From Actinomycetales bacterium (GTDB lineage Bacteria; Actinomycetota; Actinomycetes; Actinomycetales; Kineosporiaceae): DNA of 64,000 nucleotides. A model generated the notes under the pieces. That model was not told where the DNA came from and made no database searches. It worked only from the letters and a program-made list of their open reading frames with translations. Made by a program: the position numbers and the translations under genes. Location of the stretch: positions 1 through 64,000 of the forward strand of contig JAAYAH010000051.1 in the NCBI GenBank assembly GCA_012719445.1. Reading direction: 5' to 3'. How positions within the stretch are numbered: position 1 is the stretch's first letter; each line of letters begins with the position of its first letter. Of the stretch, positions 26,307-33,837 are shown piece by piece.

Positions 26307-27065
26307 TCACCCCACCAGTTCGCGGTAGGCGGCCAGCGCGACGCCGGGGGCCGCGTCGGCGACGACCCGGCCCTCGTCGACGACGACGACCCGGTCGAAC
26401 CCCGCGACGAGGTCGAGGTCGTGGGTCACCAGCACCACCTGCTGCGGCAGGTCGTCGAGCAGCGCCGCGACCTGCCGGGTGTTCCGGGCGTCGAGCAGCG
26501 TCGTGGGCTCGTCGCACACGAGTACGTCCGGCTCGGTGACCAGGACCGAGGTCAGCGCCAGTAGCTGCTTCTGCCCCCCGGAGAGCAGGTGGGCCGGGTG
26601 GTCGGCGTGGCCGGCGAGGCCGAACCTGTCCAGGGCCGCGGCGACCCGCTCCGCCGTCTCCGCCCTGGACAGGCCGGTACGCCGGAGCGAGAAGGCGACG
26701 TCCTCCGCCACCGTCGGCATGACGATCTGCGCGTCGGGATCGGTGAACACGAACCCCACCCGCCGCCGGACGGCGGGGCCGTGGGTCCTGGTGTCCAGCC
26801 CGTCGACGAGAACTCGTCCCTCGGTGGGGACCACGAGGCCGTTGAGCAGCCGGGCGAGCGTCGACTTGCCGGACCCGTTGGCACCGACGACGCCGATCCG
26901 GCGCTCGGACAGCTCGAGGTCGACCGACTGGAGGACCACCCGCTCGCCGTAGCGGTGGGTGACCGACTCGATGGCCATGGTCAGCGGCCCGGCGGGCCCT
27001 CCCGCCTGCTCCCCGGCCCGCGACCGGACCCCGCGAGGACGTCCCCCCGTTCCCACGACGCTCAC
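26307..27065 (-). CDS. bioM: ECF transporter ATPase (BioM-like)
   Basis: This 252-aa ABC ATPase has Walker A GANGSGKST, a Q-loop DPDAQIVMPTV, signature LSGGQKQLL and Walker B VLVCDEPTTLLD, then the H-loop VTHDLD. Only one ATPase gene is present, as in BioMNY systems. The GTG overlaps the thiolase stop (GTGA); this start leaves about 30 non-conserved residues before MAIESVTHRYG, so that Met is an alternative. Confidence 0.92.
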   Translation of the reverse strand: MSVVGTGGRPRGVRSRAGEQAGGPAGPLTMAIESVTHRYGERVVLQSVDLELSERRIGVVGANGSGKSTLARLLNGLVVPTEGRVLVDGLDTRTHGPAVRRRVGFVFTDPDAQIVMPTVAEDVAFSLRRTGLSRAETAERVAAALDRFGLAGHADHPAHLLSGGQKQLLALTSVLVTEPDVLVCDEPTTLLDARNTRQVAALLDDLPQQVVLVTHDLDLVAGFDRVVVVDEGRVVADAAPGVALAAYRELVG

Positions 27066-28312
27066 CCGACCCGCTCGACGAGGACGGCGACCCCCTGGCC
27101 ACCGCCTACGGCACACGTCGCGAGACCGTACCGCCCGGTCGCACGTCGCGTGCGGCGCGGGTCCGGTCGTACCAGCGTCGAGAACAGCCTGACCAGGAGC
27201 AGCGCTCCGGAGGCGCCCCACGGGTGGCCGAGGGCGATCGCCCCGCCCTGCGGGCAGACCCGGTGCCCGTCGTCGCCGAGCGGGTCCAGTCCGAGGTCGT
27301 CCGTGCACGCCAGCACCTGGGCGGCGAACGCCTCCACGAGTTCGATCACCCCGACCTCGTCGAGGCTGACTCCTGCCCGGTCACAGACGGCTCGCGCAGC
27401 CCGCGCGGCGCCGATCCCCGGTTGCGCCGGGTCGACCCCGACCACCGCGGTGGCCCGGACGGCGAGGCCGGGGAGCCCGAGGGCGGCGCGCAGCTCCTCC
27501 GGGACGATCGCGACCGCGCCCGCCCCGTCGTTGATCCCGCAGGAGTTGCCCGCCGTCACCGTCCCGCCCGCGACGAAGGCCGGCCGGAACCGGGCCAGCG
27601 CCCTGGCCGACAGCCCGCGTCGCGGCCGGTCGTCCACGCTCACCCCGGCGACCGGGACCAGCTCCGCGACGAAGAGACCGGCGTCGGCCGAGGCCACCGC
27701 CAGTGCGTGCGACCGGGCCGCGTAGCGATCCTGCCGGTCCCGGTCGATGCCGTGGGCCGCGGCGAGCGCCTCGGCCGCCTCGCCCATCTCGGGGTCGGGG
27801 AACCCCGCGGGGGTGAAGGGCGCCCGCTCGTAGGGCCGGGGGAGCCCTCCCGGTGAGTCCGGGCGGGCCAGCCGCCACGGCGCGGTACTCGCGCTCTCGA
27901 CCCCGCCAGCGAGCACCAGCCCGGCCTCTCCCGCGCGGACCAGGGCAGCGGCCTGCCGCACGGCCTCCAGCCCGGAGCCGCACTGACGGTCGACGGTCAC
28001 CCCGGTGACCTCGGTGCCGAGCCCCGCGGCGAGGGCGGCGACCCTGGCCACGTCGCCGCCGGGCCCGCAGCAGTTGCCGAGGACCACGTCGTCGACGGGA
28101 ACCCCCTCGCCGTCACCCGCCGCGGTGTTCTCCAGGTCCTCGGCCAGCGCCGCCAGCACCGGTCCGGCCAGGCCGGCGGCGTCGCTGCGGGCGAGGGAGC
28201 GGCCGACCGTCCCGATCGGGGTCCGCCTGGCCGCCACGACGACCGGGGTGCGTTGGTCCATGTCCGGCAGGGTAGGCGGGCCTTCGCGGGACACTCCGGT
28301 GCGGGGGGTCAC
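27062..28312 (-). CDS. Thiolase of the biotin transporter operon (YhfS-like)
   Basis: The 416-aa protein is a thiolase with nucleophile Cys in DRQCGSGLEAV, the His-bearing EAFAAQVLA, GGAIALGHPWGASG and the second catalytic Cys in CAVGGGQGVA. These enzymes cleave or form beta-ketoacyl-CoA. Placement with bioY and an acyl-CoA ligase matches the Bacillus subtilis yhfU-yhfT-yhfS order, so the substrate may be biotin-related, but this is inference. The GTG at 28312 overlaps the ligase stop (GTGA); an ATG at 28261 starts closer to the conserved region. Confidence 0.9.
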   Translation of the reverse strand: MTPRTGVSREGPPTLPDMDQRTPVVVAARRTPIGTVGRSLARSDAAGLAGPVLAALAEDLENTAAGDGEGVPVDDVVLGNCCGPGGDVARVAALAAGLGTEVTGVTVDRQCGSGLEAVRQAAALVRAGEAGLVLAGGVESASTAPWRLARPDSPGGLPRPYERAPFTPAGFPDPEMGEAAEALAAAHGIDRDRQDRYAARSHALAVASADAGLFVAELVPVAGVSVDDRPRRGLSARALARFRPAFVAGGTVTAGNSCGINDGAGAVAIVPEELRAALGLPGLAVRATAVVGVDPAQPGIGAARAARAVCDRAGVSLDEVGVIELVEAFAAQVLACTDDLGLDPLGDDGHRVCPQGGAIALGHPWGASGALLLVRLFSTLVRPDPRRTRRATGRYGLATCAVGGGQGVAVLVERVG

Positions 28313-29667
28313 CCGCGGGGATCAGCCGGGGCGGGGCGCTCGCCGAACCGGGCCCGGAGGGCCGACCGGTCGACCTTGCCGCCGGGGGAGCGGGGCAGTT
28401 CACCGACGAGCACCCGCACCGGTCGTGCCGCGGGGCGCAGGTGTTCCCGGGCGGCGGCCCGGACAGCGGCCCGGACGGCGGTCGGGGAGGCGGTCAGGGA
28501 GGTGGTCGGGGAGGCGGCGGAGGCCTGGTCCGGTTCCGGCTCCACCACCGCGACGAGCAGTTCGCCGAGCCTCGGGTGGGGGATCCCGGCGCAGGCGACG
28601 TCGCGCACCCCGGGGACCTCTCGCAGCGCGGCCTCGACGTCGCAGACCAGGACGGTCTCCCCGCCGACGGTCACCGCGGCGTCACCCCGTCCCAGGACGG
28701 TGAGCACGCCGTCGACGAGCAGCCCCCGATCGCCGACGCAGGCCCAGCCGTCGGCGTCGCGCCGCAGCGGCCCCGGGTCCGCCCCGTCGAGGTACCCGTC
28801 GGCCAGGTACGGCGACCTGGCCGTGACCAGGCCGTCGCGCACGTCCAGCTCGGCCCCGGGGAAGGCGCGCAGCCCCGTCCCGTCCCGGTCGGCCGCGACG
28901 AAGGAGAGCTCGGCGGCTCCGTAGTACTCGACCAACCGGACCCCGAGCTCACCCGCCCGCCGCCGGAGGCCGGGAGGGGTCGCCGCCCCCGCGACGACGA
29001 CCCGGCGAAGCCGGGGCAGGGCGCCGGTGGTGACGCCGTCGAGCAGGTCGCCGAGCACGGTGGGGACGGCGTGGGCCACGGTCGCCGCCGGTGCCGCCGG
29101 TCCGGCCGCCATGACCCCGCGCCAGCGACCGGGTGCCAGCACCGGGACCCCGGTCGCCAACGCGTGCCAGACGGCGAAGAGCGTCATCGTCGAGGAGAGC
29201 GGTCCGGTGGCCAGGACCAGGTCGTCCCCGGTGATCCCGGAGACCTCGGTGAACGCGTCGAGGCTGCACGCCCACGATCGGCAGCTGCGGACCACCAGCC
29301 GTGGCGTTCCCGTCGACCCCGAGGTCGGCAGGGCCAGCCACGGCTCCGCCGCCCGGCGCCGCCGCGCTGCGGACAGGGACCTGCCCAGCCGGGCGGGGCC
29401 GGTCCGGGAACCGTCAGCGGAGGGCCCGCCGGCCTCCCCGGCGAGGACCACCGGGACGGCCCCGGACGCCTGGGCGGCGAGCAGGTCGACGACGGCGGTC
29501 AGCGGGAGACCGGTGCGGACGGCGACGGCGGCGGGAGGGAGGTCGGGGCGACGGCGCTCCACGGCGTCGAGGAGGTTGCGGCGGGAGAGCCGCTCCTGTC
29601 CGCTGAGCAGGGCCGGTCCGTCCCGGTCCGGCAGGGCGCGGACGGCGTCGACCAGGGTGTCGTTCAG
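28309..29667 (-). CDS. Acyl-CoA ligase-like adenylating enzyme (YhfT-like)
   Basis: This 452-aa ANL-superfamily enzyme has the phosphate loop LPTSGSTGTPRLVVRS, the YYGAAELSF motif, WACVGDRG and the C-terminal PRSPGGKVDRSAL with the catalytic Lys. It should activate a carboxylate to acyl-CoA. It is short for the family and its N-terminal domain is trimmed. No ATG, GTG or TTG is available near the expected start; a CTG at 29667 overlaps the bioY stop as CTGA, exactly like the GTGA junctions around it, and is taken as start. A GTG at 29562 would cut off conserved sequence. Confidence 0.85.
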   Translation of the reverse strand: MNDTLVDAVRALPDRDGPALLSGQERLSRRNLLDAVERRRPDLPPAAVAVRTGLPLTAVVDLLAAQASGAVPVVLAGEAGGPSADGSRTGPARLGRSLSAARRRRAAEPWLALPTSGSTGTPRLVVRSCRSWACSLDAFTEVSGITGDDLVLATGPLSSTMTLFAVWHALATGVPVLAPGRWRGVMAAGPAAPAATVAHAVPTVLGDLLDGVTTGALPRLRRVVVAGAATPPGLRRRAGELGVRLVEYYGAAELSFVAADRDGTGLRAFPGAELDVRDGLVTARSPYLADGYLDGADPGPLRRDADGWACVGDRGLLVDGVLTVLGRGDAAVTVGGETVLVCDVEAALREVPGVRDVACAGIPHPRLGELLVAVVEPEPDQASAASPTTSLTASPTAVRAAVRAAAREHLRPAARPVRVLVGELPRSPGGKVDRSALRARFGERPAPADPRG

Positions 29668-30302
29668 GACCGGTCGTCCGGGCCGCTCGCGACCGGCGCC
29701 AGCCGGCGCTCCCCGTCGGCCGACCTTCGGCGTCGCACGACGACGTCGGGGTAGCCGCGGAGCACCCCCGCGGTGACCACGGTGGACACGGCGACCTTGA
29801 CCAGGTCCCCCGGCAGGTAGATCGCGGACACCACGAGGGCGTGCCAGATCGTCATCCCGGCGACGGCGGCCATGACCGGGACGCCGACCGCGTAGACGAC
29901 GAGGATGCCGCCGACCACGTTGGCCAGGGCGAGCCATCCCGTGGTGAACCGGACAGGGCGCAGTTCGACGAGCCGCCCCACCACCCAGGCGCCGACCACC
30001 CAGCCGAGGATGTAACCCGCGCCGACGCTCACGAACACCGCGGGCCCGCCCTGGGGCCGTGACGGCGAGGGCGGCAGCAGCGGGAGGCCGGCCAGGACGA
30101 GGACCAGGAAGGTCAGCACGGCGAGCGCACCCCGCCGCGCCCCGAGCACCGACCCGGCGAGCATGATCCCGAGGGTCTGCGCGGTGATCGGGGCGGCGTC
30201 GCCGAGGGGGGTGATGGTCCCGAGCAGCCCGAGGACGGCGATGAGGGCCGCGAAGACGGCGACGAGCGCGAGGTCGCGGGCGTCCAGGCGGGTACTGCGC
30301 AC
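29664..30302 (-). CDS. bioY: Biotin transporter substrate-binding subunit BioY
   Basis: BioY (212 aa) is the S component that binds biotin in the membrane. Six hydrophobic segments are visible, and the family patterns ITAQTLGIMLAGSVLGARRG and GYILGWVVGAWVVG are intact. The C-terminal 30 residues are a basic cytoplasmic tail. The GTG at 30302 follows AAGGG; an upstream TTG frame start would add repeat-encoded residues. It leads the operon bioY-ligase-thiolase-ecfA-ecfT. Confidence 0.93.
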   Translation of the reverse strand: MRSTRLDARDLALVAVFAALIAVLGLLGTITPLGDAAPITAQTLGIMLAGSVLGARRGALAVLTFLVLVLAGLPLLPPSPSRPQGGPAVFVSVGAGYILGWVVGAWVVGRLVELRPVRFTTGWLALANVVGGILVVYAVGVPVMAAVAGMTIWHALVVSAIYLPGDLVKVAVSTVVTAGVLRGYPDVVVRRRRSADGERRLAPVASGPDDRS

Positions 30303-30326
30303 GGTGGTGGGCCCTTCGGATCGGCG

Positions 30327-30375
30327 GGGTCGAGGGACGGTGGGGTCGAGCGACGGCAGGGTCAAGGGACGGTGG
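30327..30375. repeat. Imperfect 16-bp tandem repeat in bioY leader
   Basis: Three copies of a 16-bp unit of the form GGGTCGAGGGACGGTG (with substitutions) lie just upstream of the bioY start, between bioY and the YpfJ-type gene. Nothing resembling the published BioQ operator was confidently seen; a 12-bp palindrome ACCTGCGCAGGT sits at 30420-30431. Confidence 0.6.
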
Positions 30376-30464
30376 TCCCGTTCGGATCGCGGCCACCCTA
30401 GTCCCGTGCCGTCGGAGTTACCTGCGCAGGTGCGCGCTCTTCGGCCCCGCGTGGTGCAGGAGTC

Positions 30465-31352
30465 TCAGCGCACCGTCGTGCAGGAGTCCAGGTCACCGGA
30501 CCGGTACCCGGTGACGAACCACTCCCTGCGCTGGGCCGCGGAGCCGTGCGTCCACGACTCCGGGTCGACCCGGCCGGAGACCTTGGCCTGGATCCGGTCG
30601 TCGCCGACCGCCTCCGCGGCCGCGATCGCCTCGGTGATGTCCTCGGTGTCCAGGGCGATGCCGTTCTCACCGAGCCGGTCGGCGAGCGTCGACCAGACCC
30701 CCGCGTAGCAGTCGGCCTGGAGCTCCATGGCGACGGAGTACTCGGAGGCCGCTGCCGGATTCCGCTGCTGGGCCGCCCTGACCCGGCGCTCGGTGCCGGT
30801 CAGGGTCTGCAGGTGGTGGCCGAACTCGTGGGCGACGATGTAGGCCTGTGCGAACTCGCCCCGTGCGCCGAACCGGGTCTGCAGTTGCTCGAGGAAGTCG
30901 AGCTCGAAGAAGATCTCCTGGTCGGGCGGGCAGTAGAACGGGCCGACCTCGGCGCTCGCCGGGCCGCACCCGGTGTTCACGGAGCCGGTGAAGAACGCCA
31001 GCCGCGGCGACTCGTAGGGCAGTCCCCGCCGGGCGAACTCCGCGCTCCAGACGTCGTCCGCGATGTTGTACACCTTGATCAGCCTGCAGTCGGTGTGCTG
31101 CCGGAGCGCGCCGGGGGAGTTGCACCGGTCCCGGAGCTCCTCGGCGGACTCCCCGGACCCCTGCCCCGACCGGGTCTCGCCGAGACCGCCGGAGATCTCC
31201 GGGACGTTCCCGGTGAGCAGGGAGAACAGCAGGGTGACCACGAGGCCGACGAGGCCGACGCCGCCGCCGACGGCGAGTCCGCCGGACCTGGACCCGCGCC
31301 GGTCGTCCACCCCGCCGATGTCGACCCTGCCGCTGTCGAACTCGATGGGCAC
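30465..31352 (-). CDS. ypfJ: Neutral zinc metallopeptidase, YpfJ family
   Basis: The 295-aa protein has a single N-terminal membrane helix (about 27-47, GGGVGLVGLVVTLLFSLL) and an outside domain with the zinc motif HEFGHH and downstream ELQADCYAG, the third-ligand region of this family. Cysteines suggest disulfides. The GTG start has AGGAGGT six bases upstream. It is monocistronic; substrate unknown. Confidence 0.92.
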   Translation of the reverse strand: MPIEFDSGRVDIGGVDDRRGSRSGGLAVGGGVGLVGLVVTLLFSLLTGNVPEISGGLGETRSGQGSGESAEELRDRCNSPGALRQHTDCRLIKVYNIADDVWSAEFARRGLPYESPRLAFFTGSVNTGCGPASAEVGPFYCPPDQEIFFELDFLEQLQTRFGARGEFAQAYIVAHEFGHHLQTLTGTERRVRAAQQRNPAAASEYSVAMELQADCYAGVWSTLADRLGENGIALDTEDITEAIAAAEAVGDDRIQAKVSGRVDPESWTHGSAAQRREWFVTGYRSGDLDSCTTVR

Positions 31353-31547
31353 GGCTACCTCCTCGCCGCGATCCTCGCGGCCGGCCGGTGCCCGACCGGC
31401 GGCCTTCGGGCGCGGTTATCGCAGCGCGCGCCCTGCGCAGCCCACCGTACGATGTCCGGGCGGGCGTCGTCCCCGGGGTGGTGCGGCCGCGCCCCCGTGT
31501 CCCGATGTCCGGTCCCGCCCGTGGCCGCCCGACCAGCTGGAGTCGCA

Positions 31548-33146
31548 GTGATCGTCGCCAACGACGTGGAGCTGCGCGCCGGGTCCCGGCTCCTCCTCGA
31601 GCACGCGACCTTCCGGGTCGCCCCGGGGGACCGGATCGGGCTGGTAGGTCGCAACGGTGCGGGGAAGACGACCCTGACCCGGGTCCTCGCCGGGGAGGCC
31701 CTGCCTGCCGCGGGACTGGTCACCAGGGACGGGGACATCGGGTACCTGCCGCAGGACCCCCGCACCGGGGACCTCGACATGCTGGCCAAGGACAGGGTGC
31801 TGTCCGCTCGCGGTCTGGACGCGGTGCTCCGCAGGATGCGTGAGGCCGAGGTGCGGATGGCCAGCTCCGACACCGCGGTCCGGGACGCCGCGATGGCCCG
31901 CTACGCGCGCCTGGACGCGGAGTTCACCTCCCGCGGCGGGTACACCGCCGAGAGCGAGGCCGCCATCATCTGCTCCAGTCTCTCCCTGCCCGAGCGGGTC
32001 CTCACCCAACCGCTGGGCACCCTCTCCGGGGGCCAGCGGCGCCGGGTCGAGCTGGGACGGATCCTCTTCTCCGGGGCGACGACGCTGCTGCTGGACGAGC
32101 CGACGAACCATCTCGACGCCGACTCGGTGAGCTGGCTGCGGGACTTCCTGCGGGCCTGGTCCGGCGGCCTCATCGTGATCAGTCACGACGTCGCCCTGCT
32201 CGAGGCCAGCGTCAACCGGGTGTTCCACCTCGACGCCACCAGGGCGACCCTCGACGTCTACAACGTGGGCTGGACCGCGTACCAGGGCCAGCGGGAGGTC
32301 GACGAGCGCCGGCGCAGGCGGGAGCGGGCCAACGCCGAGAAGAAGGCCGCGGCGCTGATGGCGCAGGCGGAGCGGATGCGGGCGAAGGCGACCAAGGCCG
32401 TCGCGGCCCAGAACATGATCCGGCGGGCGGAGCGGCTGCTGGCCGGGGTCGAGGAGCAGCGGCAGCAGGACAAGGTGGCCCGGCTGCGGTTCCCCGACCC
32501 GAGGCCGTGCGGGCGCACCCCGTTGACGGCGAGCGGCCTCTGCAAGGGCTACGGGAGCCTCGAGGTGTTCACCGACGTCGACCTCGCCGTCGACCGCGGC
32601 AGCAGGGTCGTCGTCCTCGGTCTCAACGGCGCGGGGAAGACGACGCTGCTCCGCCTGCTGTCCGGCCTCGAACGGCCGGACTCCGGGCAGGTGCTGCCGG
32701 GGCACGGGCTGCGGCTCGGCTACTACGCCCAGGAGCACGAGACGCTGGACGTGTCCCGGACGGTGCTGGAGAACATGTCCTCCGCGGCCCCCGACCTGCC
32801 CGAGGTCCAGGTCAGAGGGGTGCTGGGGTCCTTCCTGTTCTCCGGCGACGACGTGGAGAAGCCGGCGAGCGTGCTCTCCGGCGGGGAGAAGACGCGCCTG
32901 GCGCTGGCGACCCTGGTCGTCTCCGGCGCGAACGTGCTGCTGCTCGACGAGCCGACGAACAATCTCGACCCGGCGAGCAGGGCCGAGGTGCTGTCGGCCC
33001 TGCGCCGGTACGCCGGGGCCGTGGTCCTGGTCACCCACGACGAGGGCGCCGTGGAGGCGCTGGGCCCGGAACGGGTGCTGCTGCTCCCCGACGGGGTCGA
33101 GGACCTGTGGAGCGCCGACTACCTCGATCTCGTCGCCCTGGCGTGA
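31548..33146 (+). CDS. ABC-F family ATPase (ribosome-associated)
   Basis: The 532-aa protein has two ABC domains and no membrane segment. Domain 1: GRNGAGKTT, LSGGQRRRVEL, LLLDEPTNHLD. Domain 2: GLNGAGKTTL, LSGGEKTRLAL, LLLDEPTNNLD. A charged helical linker (about 245-300, REVDERRRRRERANAEKKAA) lies between them, as in ABC-F proteins that act on the ribosome. Whether it gives antibiotic resistance or acts as a housekeeping translation factor cannot be told. GGAG precedes the GTG. Confidence 0.93.
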   Translation: MIVANDVELRAGSRLLLEHATFRVAPGDRIGLVGRNGAGKTTLTRVLAGEALPAAGLVTRDGDIGYLPQDPRTGDLDMLAKDRVLSARGLDAVLRRMREAEVRMASSDTAVRDAAMARYARLDAEFTSRGGYTAESEAAIICSSLSLPERVLTQPLGTLSGGQRRRVELGRILFSGATTLLLDEPTNHLDADSVSWLRDFLRAWSGGLIVISHDVALLEASVNRVFHLDATRATLDVYNVGWTAYQGQREVDERRRRRERANAEKKAAALMAQAERMRAKATKAVAAQNMIRRAERLLAGVEEQRQQDKVARLRFPDPRPCGRTPLTASGLCKGYGSLEVFTDVDLAVDRGSRVVVLGLNGAGKTTLLRLLSGLERPDSGQVLPGHGLRLGYYAQEHETLDVSRTVLENMSSAAPDLPEVQVRGVLGSFLFSGDDVEKPASVLSGGEKTRLALATLVVSGANVLLLDEPTNNLDPASRAEVLSALRRYAGAVVLVTHDEGAVEALGPERVLLLPDGVEDLWSADYLDLVALA

Positions 33147-33380
33147 TCCCGCGCCGCCGGATGGGCCGCAGGCCGCCCCGGTTCGTTCGCCGGGACGGGG
33201 CAGGGGAACTTGAGATCTTCGTAATTCCTGCGATCATCGAGTCATCGAGATCACCACAAGCACCGAAGATCGCATCCGGCGCACGGGGTATGCCGGTCGT
33301 CGCATCCCCAGTGTCGTCGACTGGCCGACGTGGACCACAGAGACCACCATGGTCACGAGGGTTTCGTCCGAGGAGGATCC

Positions 33381-33596
33381 GTGACTGAAAGTGTCAAGAA
33401 GGGCGCTCGCATCACCGGCGAGGACCGCACCAAGCTCGCCGGCGAGCTGACGAAGAAGTACTCGCAGGGAGCGAGTATCCGAGCCCTCGCCGAGGAGACG
33501 GGCCGCTCGTACGGGTTCGTGCACCGTCTTCTCACCGAGAACGAGGTCGCGCTGCGAAGCCGTGGCGGAGCGACCCGCGGCAAGAACAAGCGCTGA
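33381..33596 (+). CDS. Small HTH DNA-binding protein
   Basis: The 71-aa product belongs to a short actinobacterial HTH family: TESVKKGARITGEDRTKLAG, then the recognition region GASIRALAEETGRSYGFVHRLL, then a basic tail RSRGGATRGKNKR. AGGAGG lies just upstream of the GTG. It is followed by two strong hairpins, so it is probably expressed at high level as a single-gene transcript. Target unknown. Confidence 0.88.
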   Translation: MTESVKKGARITGEDRTKLAGELTKKYSQGASIRALAEETGRSYGFVHRLLTENEVALRSRGGATRGKNKR

Positions 33597-33604
33597 GCGT
33601 GACA

Positions 33605-33637
33605 CCCGGCGGACCGGTCGACGACCGGCCCGCCGGG
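33605..33637 (+). terminator. Hairpin 1 after HTH gene
   Basis: Arms 33605-33619 and 33623-33637 pair at 14 of 15 positions around a 3-nt loop, nine bases after the HTH stop. Confidence 0.75.
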
Positions 33638-33642
33638 CAGCA

Positions 33643-33696
33643 GTCGGAAGGGGGCGGGCCGGGTGACCACGGTCACCCGGCCCGCCCCCTTCCGAC
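33643..33696. terminator. Perfect 26-bp hairpin 2
   Basis: Arms 33643-33668 and 33671-33696 are perfectly complementary with only two bases between them. It follows hairpin 1 by five bases and lies 141 bp before the ABC exporter start. No T-run is present. The stem is far longer than typical for a terminator. Confidence 0.8.
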
Positions 33697-33837
33697 GTCG
33701 GGATCGTGGTGCCGACCTCCCGACCTCGCGCTCGCTGGACCGGCGGTGTGGGAAGCGCCGCGCCGGTCGGTGCGTTGGCCCGGGTCGTAGGGATCGGTTC
33801 CACCCCGATCCACCACAACGGACGGAGGGAACGGGTC

